Program-made: the position numbers and the translations under genes
The notes under the pieces: model-generated
Databases searched by the model: none
The model's input: only the letters and a program-made list of their open reading frames with translations
What the model was told of the DNA's origin: nothing
From: Sedimentisphaerales bacterium
GTDB taxonomy: Bacteria; Planctomycetota; Phycisphaerae; Sedimentisphaerales; SM23-30
Length of the DNA stretch: 64,000 bases
Direction of reading: 5' to 3'
Assembly (NCBI GenBank): GCA_016928435.1
Contig: JAFGKT010000008.1
Location: 1-64,000, forward strand
Part shown: one piece after another, positions 58,673-64,000 of the stretch
How the letters are laid out: every line of letters starts with the position of its first letter
How positions within the stretch are numbered: position 1 is the stretch's first letter

Positions 58673-59713
58673 TTAATCCTTTTCTGATCCGCCGCCTAAG
58701 CAAGCCAGCAATAGCTCGCCGCTGTGCGTAATGTCCACCGTTCGGCCAACACCGCCGGGCAACAATAACGTGTCACCCTTGACGAAATCGGTCTTGATAA
58801 AGTCACCATCATCATCCACCGTAACGCTGCCGCCGCCTTCCACACAAATCATAACCATCGGACCGTTATCTGCCAATTTGTGTTTGCCAACCTCTGTGTC
58901 ATTAACGCTCACTACAGCGAAATACTCACAGTCAGCTAACAGCTTCGCTTTGCCCAATCGCTCAGCCGCATCACGCAACGCCGTTGCCTGGTCGGAAATC
59001 TTACTAATATCGGTAGGGGGGGTGCAACTCCCATCAGCCTGAAAATTAATCGAATCCAAGCCTTCTTCAATGTGCAGTTGCCGACTCTTACCAGCGCTGT
59101 CCACGCGGTTCCAGTCAAACAATCGGTACGTCGTGTCGGACGGAATCTGAATCTCAGCGACAATCACTCCCGCGCCCAAGGCATGCACCGTACCAGCCGA
59201 GACAAAGAAAAAATCACCTTTCTTAACTTTATGTCGTACCAGCAACTCATCCACAGTACCAGCTTCCAACGCCTTCTTCATTGCTGCCCGGTCCACACCC
59301 GATTGCAAGCCGTAATAAATCTCCGCGCCCGGTTTGGCGGACATAACATACCAGCACTCGCTTTTCTCAGCCGCGCCGGGCCAACGCCCAGCCGCCTGTT
59401 CGTCCGGATGCACCTGCACGCTCAAAACGTCGTTGGAATCCAATAGCTTAACAAACAGTCCAAACGGTTGTTTGCATTGATCCGCGGTGAACCCAAAATC
59501 CTGACCGGATTCCTGAAGCACAGTTCTAAGTGTCTCACCAGCCCAAGGACCGCTCGCGACGATACTAAAGTCACCTTCCAGATCGCACAATTCCCAACTT
59601 TCGCCAATGGCCACGCCGACCGGCACCGCCTTGCCAAAAGCCTTAAGATTGTCCGATCCCCAAATCCGCTCCTTAAGCCGCGGCTCAAATTTCAACGCAC
59701 AAATCGATCTCAC
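58673..59713 (-). CDS. manA: mannose-6-phosphate isomerase, class I
   Basis: 346 residues from GTG 59713, preceded at ten bases by AAAGG; a TTG at 59743 with AAGG is an alternative adding ten residues. Zinc ligands are seen in LSVQVHPDEQ (Gln, His), SECWYVM (Glu) and GTVHALG (His); the IPSDTTYRLFDWNR segment matches the family's active-site arginine region. It interconverts mannose 6-phosphate and fructose 6-phosphate, feeding GDP-mannose for surface glycans. The pseudouridine synthase gene follows at four bases. Confidence 0.92.
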   Translation of the reverse strand: MRSICALKFEPRLKERIWGSDNLKAFGKAVPVGVAIGESWELCDLEGDFSIVASGPWAGETLRTVLQESGQDFGFTADQCKQPFGLFVKLLDSNDVLSVQVHPDEQAAGRWPGAAEKSECWYVMSAKPGAEIYYGLQSGVDRAAMKKALEAGTVDELLVRHKVKKGDFFFVSAGTVHALGAGVIVAEIQIPSDTTYRLFDWNRVDSAGKSRQLHIEEGLDSINFQADGSCTPPTDISKISDQATALRDAAERLGKAKLLADCEYFAVVSVNDTEVGKHKLADNGPMVMICVEGGGSVTVDDDGDFIKTDFVKGDTLLLPGGVGRTVDITHSGELLLACLGGGSEKD

Positions 59714-59823
59714 GTAAACATAACCTTTGCAAAAGTATTTCAAACAGCCTTAAGCCGCGTGTACCAGCCGACAGCAATCTAACCCGATAACCTAGCAATC
59801 ATGCTCCTACAGATTGACCGTAC

Positions 59824-61038
59824 TCATCTAATGTGTATGTCATCAATCCAAGCACAGTCTTCACCATGGTTAACAGAACCATCCTTGGAATAGCTCCAAA
59901 CGAAATCATGACTGCCTTCTGTAACTGGATATGAAACCTGATTCCAGCCGCCGCTTTCCCTAAACACAGCAATCTCATTGCCGTCGATGTAAAATCTCAA
60001 ATGATCGCAGCATGACTCGCTGGACAGCTTCCATGCGAAACTGATCGCCTCAAAGTCCGTCGTATCAGCGGTAAATCCCATTGTTGTTCTCTGACTGTGT
60101 CCAATAGATCCGCTTCTGGCACAGTAGGAACCTTCCGCTGCGCCGCCGACAATACTCCAAGCTGCCGCGTGAGGAAAGCCCCAGCCTAGATCTGAAAAAT
60201 CGCCGCTCTCAAAATCCTCATCAATCGATCTCGGTATACCGCTGAGCCGCGCCAATATATCCTCAGGAATAAAACCCGTCCGACAGTAAAGCGTATTTAT
60301 CCTGTCCTGATATATTCCAACCTCATCACCTATATCGAGATCAATATTGATATCTTCAGTCTCGAGAACTCCCTGGATAACGTCGCCATTGACCATTTGC
60401 ACGGTCGTCAAGGGCCTGTCGCCTCCAATCATCGTAAGTGACTCGACAGTACCAAGATCTATCGGAACCCTGGCATACGTCGTCGCGACGTCTAGATTGT
60501 CATTCAAAATCCGCCCGCTGAAATAATCACCATTGTTAAGAATCACAAATTGATTCTGCGGAATATTTCGTCTCTCAGCTTCACGCAATCGAAAGATAAT
60601 CGTCAGTATTTTCTCTCTGCGTATCTCGATTTGCGTGCCCGACTGCAGTCGAAAAACCACCATCGGATCATCAATGAACCCGGAAAATCTGTTGTTGTTC
60701 ACCGTAATGATAGACTCGATATTGTTCTCGCCGCCTTCAAGGTCAATCCCAGCAATGATCCGATTATTCAATGTCAACGAAGCGTATGAGGTCCGAATAC
60801 TGAAACTCTCATTCAGAACCGTACCGGTCAGCCTGTCGCCGTTACGCATCAAAATAATATCGGTGTCGCTCGGACGTTCCAGATCAAGCACTATGCTCAC
60901 GTCTGAGAGAGCTGCTTCATTATCGGTATTTACCGCTGATCCATCCGGATCTTCCGCGGGCTTTGCCGGCTGCGCCACCGCGCAGTTCGCCGCCCAAAGC
61001 AGACCAAACATCGCCGCTAACAAAATCTTCTTCATCAT
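59824..61038 (-). CDS. exported protein with four internal repeats and lectin-like end
   Basis: 404 residues. ATG 61038 follows GGAGAATC; the signal peptide is MMKKILLAAMFGLLWAANCA, cut near AVAQ. Residues 60-265 contain four related units of about 40-50 residues, each with an 'NGD-x-x-x-G-x-V/I-L' start (MRNGDRLTGTVLNE, VNNNRFSGFIDD, LNNGDYFSGRILND, VNGDVIQGVLET). The C-terminal part (DFESGDFSDLGWGF, HLRFYIDGNEIAVFRESGGW, DCAWIDDIHI) is like a MAM/concanavalin-type beta sandwich. Its function is unknown, probably periplasmic or on the surface. Confidence 0.8.
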   Translation of the reverse strand: MMKKILLAAMFGLLWAANCAVAQPAKPAEDPDGSAVNTDNEAALSDVSIVLDLERPSDTDIILMRNGDRLTGTVLNESFSIRTSYASLTLNNRIIAGIDLEGGENNIESIITVNNNRFSGFIDDPMVVFRLQSGTQIEIRREKILTIIFRLREAERRNIPQNQFVILNNGDYFSGRILNDNLDVATTYARVPIDLGTVESLTMIGGDRPLTTVQMVNGDVIQGVLETEDINIDLDIGDEVGIYQDRINTLYCRTGFIPEDILARLSGIPRSIDEDFESGDFSDLGWGFPHAAAWSIVGGAAEGSYCARSGSIGHSQRTTMGFTADTTDFEAISFAWKLSSESCCDHLRFYIDGNEIAVFRESGGWNQVSYPVTEGSHDFVWSYSKDGSVNHGEDCAWIDDIHIR

Positions 61039-61360
61039 GATTCTCCATTAGTTAAAAATATCAGGCTTTTCCTATAAAACATTGATGGTAGCAAACAACC
61101 GCATACCCAGCAAGCGATTTCATCACAAGACGATATGCGTATGCCCAAAGCAATCACATAAGCCCAAAAAGTACACTAAAATACGCTCAAGCCTAAAACG
61201 CCGGCCTTGCCCACCCCCTATCGCCTAATATCGAAAGTCCGATAATATATATTATGTTTCATTCAGGCTTATATCCACGAAATACCATTTCTCGCACCAA
61301 AACCCCTCTAATTAGCTCCCAACGCCGTTTTCCCGGGTTTCGTGCTGTTTCCAGTTGGGA
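61039..61360. other. intergenic region with dif-like site
   Basis: About 320 bases between miaA and the repeat protein. The AT-rich palindrome at 61235-61262 is described separately. No hairpin terminator was seen after miaA. Confidence 0.4.
61235..61262 (+). other. dif: candidate dif (XerCD recombination) site
   Basis: A 28-mer with the layout of dif: an 11-base left arm ending ATAA, six-base centre TATATA and right arm TTATGTTTCAT. By eye the block AATATATATTATGT is identical to the core of the B. subtilis dif as I remember it, and the right arm matches 9 of 11 positions of the E. coli arm; the outer left arm is weaker. Strand-composition reversal across this window supports a terminus nearby. 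An AT-rich palindrome arising by chance remains possible. Confidence 0.4.
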
Positions 61361-62287
61361 TCACTTTCCCAGCATTGCCTCCACCCGGTCCGCCACCCGC
61401 TCAACCGTATCATCCACAGCCGCATCCACCCAAAGCACCTCCGCGAAACTTCTAAACCACGTTCGCTGACTCTTAGCCAATCGTCGGGTGTTGATCTTTA
61501 TCTTTTCCACAGCGTCCTGCAGTTCACCGCCGTGCCGCAAGTAATTTATGATCTCAGCGTAACCGACCGCCTGCGACGCTTGCTCACTCAATCCTTTAGG
61601 TTCAGCCAGCAATGATTTAACTTCCTCAACCAAACCTTCAGCGACCATCTTTTTAACGCGTTGATTAATCCGTCCTGAAGCGTCGGCCGGTTCACGACGC
61701 AGCCCGATCAGCCGCCAAGGATGACGGTATTTGCCGCTGCGAAACTGCCCGTGATACGATGAAATCGGCTTGCCCGTCAATTCCCATACCTCCAAGGCTC
61801 TGACGATCCGTTTTAGGTCATTCGGGTGTATTTTCCCTGCCGCTTCCGGGTCAATCTCTGTCAATCTCCGGTGCAGTTCATGGGTACCCTCGGTTTGGGC
61901 CTCCGTCTGCAGGCGGTCGCGAATCTCAGCGTTGGCTGGCGGCCCGTCGAACAGCCCTTCCAGCATCGCCCTAATATATAGAGCTGTCCCCCCTGCCGAT
62001 ATTATCGGACGTTGCCTGTCCTGAATCTCCGCCCGGGCTTTGTCCGCCAATTCAACATACCTGCCCACGCTGAACGATTCCCAAGGCTCAACGACATCGA
62101 TAAGATGATGCGGCACTTGTTCACGCCGATCCATGCTCGGCTTGGCGGTACCAATATCCATCCGTCGATACACCTTCATCGAGTCGATACTGATGATCTC
62201 CGCGCCCCATCGACGCGCCAACTCAAACGCGAGTTTGCCCTTACCACTGGCGGTACAACCCATTATCAGCGTTAGTTGCGGTATCAT
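61361..62287 (-). CDS. miaA: tRNA dimethylallyltransferase
   Basis: 308 residues with the normal MiaA order: a P-loop, IDSMKVYRRMDIGTAKP, the HHLIDV region, GGTALYIRAML, and the C-terminal RRLAKSQRTWFR. It transfers the dimethylallyl group to A37 of tRNAs reading UNN codons. The P-loop is odd: GCTASGKG has glycine where Walker A normally has Ser or Thr. Everything else is intact and no frame is broken, so the enzyme is probably still functional or represents a lineage variant. Confidence 0.92.
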   Translation of the reverse strand: MIPQLTLIMGCTASGKGKLAFELARRWGAEIISIDSMKVYRRMDIGTAKPSMDRREQVPHHLIDVVEPWESFSVGRYVELADKARAEIQDRQRPIISAGGTALYIRAMLEGLFDGPPANAEIRDRLQTEAQTEGTHELHRRLTEIDPEAAGKIHPNDLKRIVRALEVWELTGKPISSYHGQFRSGKYRHPWRLIGLRREPADASGRINQRVKKMVAEGLVEEVKSLLAEPKGLSEQASQAVGYAEIINYLRHGGELQDAVEKIKINTRRLAKSQRTWFRSFAEVLWVDAAVDDTVERVADRVEAMLGK

Positions 62288-62417
62288 CTTTTCCTTGACA
62301 ATTGCCGTTCAAGGCGGTTACAAAAAGGTATAAAAAAATGCCCGTTTACTCGACTCTCCGGGCTTGGCGGTACTAGAATCAGGTGTAAATGTTGACAAAC
62401 TAAAGGAGTTGACAACT

Positions 62418-62780
62418 ATGGTCAAATTATCCGCTGCAGTGTTACTTGTACTTGCTGTTTCTTTTATTGCCGGCGGCTGCGTGCAAGTCGGCGGTGACCG
62501 ACCACTGGTTGACTTCGCGGGATTTGCCGGTAATGGCGATTGTGAATCATGTAATGATGATGACTCCAGCCAAGTGCATGATCCAGCCCCAGGCGTGCCG
62601 GACAGCGAACTCAGCGACTCGCAATTGATGCAGCGAGACCTGGCCGATTGCCAGCGAGATTATGAGTCACTCCAACGCCGCTATCGCGAACTTGAAACCC
62701 GCTACAATCAGCAACGCGAATCTTACGAAGATTATATCGATAATCTCGAAGAACAACTCCAAGACCTGCGCGACGATTGA
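62418..62780 (+). CDS. small lipoprotein with coiled-coil tail
   Basis: 120 residues. ATG 62418 follows AAGGAG; the signal peptide ends in lipobox IAGGC. After a flexible Asp/Gly/Ser-rich linker (CESCNDDDSS), the last 50 residues form a charged coiled coil (LADCQRDYESLQRRYRELET). The build resembles small outer-membrane-anchored spacers such as Lpp-like proteins, but there is no clear peptidoglycan-attaching C-terminal lysine. It is convergent with the next gene. Confidence 0.75.
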   Translation: MVKLSAAVLLVLAVSFIAGGCVQVGGDRPLVDFAGFAGNGDCESCNDDDSSQVHDPAPGVPDSELSDSQLMQRDLADCQRDYESLQRRYRELETRYNQQRESYEDYIDNLEEQLQDLRDD

Positions 62781-62861
62781 TCTTTTCAAGGCCGGCGAAA
62801 ACTTCACGGGAACAAACGTCTCGTATTGTCGCCCTTGCCCCCCTACCGCCCTACCGTTCGA

Positions 62862-64000
62862 TTATTCGCCGGACCCGATCGCGTAAGCAGCTTCGCGGGC
62901 TAGCTCAGCCTGTTCAGAGAATTCTTGCTGCATGCTGGCTACGGTATCCGCTACTTCCGGAATACTTTCCGCTATCGCCAAAATGGTACTCATCGTATCG
63001 TAGTGCAACGCGTCAGCCATCCACAAATCGGATAAAGCCGTCTGGGCCGAGATCGCCAGCGTTTCAGCGTAGTCCTTGGTGTTCCCGCGAGAAACTCGTG
63101 CCGCACCGTTGAAATCGTCGATGGCTTGTGTGTATAAGTTCACCGCGTCAACCCGCAAAATACGATAGGCGTTTTCACCGGCGCGTATGTCTGTGTTAAG
63201 CACTTCCCGCAATCGCGCCAGTAAATCGGTTCGTTCGCTGTTAATAGAATCAACCCGATCCGCTGACAGAGCAAACATGCTCGAACCGCGTAGGCTCTGC
63301 AAACGTTGTTCCAGATTCCGTATAGATTCCGCCAAACGATCCCGCCTGAGCAGAGCGTGTTCCAGTTGCTCTTGGACAATCGCCAGATTACTCGATGCCA
63401 GCTCGTATTGCGCCTCGTAATAAGAAGCCCCGCTCGTGGCGTCCTCCGGATTGCCAACATCACCCACACGCAAAGCGTAAGCTTGTTCGCTCAGATCAAA
63501 GCGTTCCTGACCCCGCGTTTCTTCAGCTTGTTGCAGCGTGCTGTGGTATTGTTGGTTCAACTGCGTGAACTCAACCTGGTACTCATCAGCTTCTCTTTGC
63601 AGACGTTGTCTCTCTTGGTCCAATTCCTGCACCGCGCTTTGCGCCTGCTCCAATTGCTGCTCTAATCCCTCATAGTCGCCGTCCCCTTGCAGCCATCGCT
63701 CCAACAGCGTAATCGCTTCGCTGGGAGGATAGCCCGCAACTTCCGTGGCTGAAGTTGCCCGCCTGCTCAGCGTCGAAATCAAGCTGGAAAGCTCCTGTTG
63801 AACCGATTCGGAAGCTATAGCGGCCTGCAAAACTTCCACACTAACACTGCTTGCCTGCATCTTGTGCAGAGTACCCAACATGAGTTTCGGACCAGCCTGC
63901 TGTTCCCGCGAAGCCCCTGACAAAGCCTGGTTCAAAATACTCTCAGCCCTGCGTAAACGATCTGCCGCTTCCACAGCCGTGACGTTGTCGGCCTGGTCCT
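62862..64000 (-). CDS. coiled-coil protein, 5' end outside the window
   Basis: At least 379 codons, still open at the window edge; the GTG at 63974 is internal rather than the likely start because the frame continues upstream without a stop. Almost the whole chain is helical, with long coiled coils (VQELDQERQRLQREADEYQV, LAESIRNLEQRLQSLRG) and Gln/Glu/Ala richness. It looks like the C-terminal part of a TPR or coiled-coil envelope scaffold. No catalytic motif was seen. Confidence 0.7.
   Translation of the reverse strand, partial: DQADNVTAVEAADRLRRAESILNQALSGASREQQAGPKLMLGTLHKMQASSVSVEVLQAAIASESVQQELSSLISTLSRRATSATEVAGYPPSEAITLLERWLQGDGDYEGLEQQLEQAQSAVQELDQERQRLQREADEYQVEFTQLNQQYHSTLQQAEETRGQERFDLSEQAYALRVGDVGNPEDATSGASYYEAQYELASSNLAIVQEQLEHALLRRDRLAESIRNLEQRLQSLRGSSMFALSADRVDSINSERTDLLARLREVLNTDIRAGENAYRILRVDAVNLYTQAIDDFNGAARVSRGNTKDYAETLAISAQTALSDLWMADALHYDTMSTILAIAESIPEVADTVASMQQEFSEQAELAREAAYAIGSGE

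Overview
The window looks like chromosomal DNA of a planctomycete of the Phycisphaerae/Sedimentisphaerales type. Evidence: several secreted proteins end in a PEP-CTERM sorting tail; others carry dockerin-like EF-hand pairs, GEVED domains, an LEPR-xLL N-terminus, or a prepilin start with the H-X9-DG motif; a FlgI-like lipoprotein and an excisionase-HTH/receiver fusion also fit. Housekeeping genes are complete and lie between lineage-specific genes. I saw no rRNA, complete tRNA, CRISPR array, prophage or intact insertion sequence.

Layout. 0.4-7.7 kb: a metallophosphoesterase-PHP fusion, a FlgI-like HEAT lipoprotein, and smc. 7.8-13.5 kb (minus strand): a PEP-CTERM protein, an MtfA-like peptidase, a scarred segment with a duplicated mqnD tail around three very small genes, intact mqnD, a secreted unknown and a soluble histidine kinase. 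13.7-31.8 kb (plus strand): response regulator, M16 peptidase, C26 amidotransferase, GAF-SpoIIE phosphatase, ilvD, M48 peptidase, acpS, mnmG, then a signalling block (HTH-receiver, HDOD-GAF-kinase, GAF protein) and small envelope proteins. 31.9-38.6 kb (mostly minus): a TPR/HEAT exported protein, a PEP-CTERM gene, and a run of three surface-protein genes downstream of a clear cobalamin riboswitch at 39.1-39.2 kb. 39.8-52.7 kb (plus): a GEVED/dockerin protein and a 3084-residue LEPR-xLL protein with ASH/Hydin-like repeats. 52.8-54.7 kb: rsmD and a CCA-adding/poly(A) polymerase. 54.7-64 kb (mostly minus): a DUF3524/queuosine-mannosyltransferase-like enzyme, a SIS isomerase, a TPR-SPOR lipoprotein, an RluB-type pseudouridine synthase, manA, a repeat protein, miaA, a small lipoprotein and a truncated coiled-coil gene.

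Most interesting system: a cobalamin aptamer with its own intrinsic terminator precedes a secreted propeller-like PEP-CTERM protein, a dockerin-tailed surface protein and an H-X9-DG pseudopilin. No known B12 gene is present, so this may be a planctomycete-type surface device for corrinoid capture (inference). Also notable: strand composition and gene direction reverse across the window, G-rich plus strand with plus genes on the left and C-rich with minus genes on the right, and a dif-like 28-mer lies at 61.2 kb, as expected near a replication terminus. At least four families of short dispersed, mostly palindromic repeats occupy intergenic space, and some supply the last codons of neighbouring genes.
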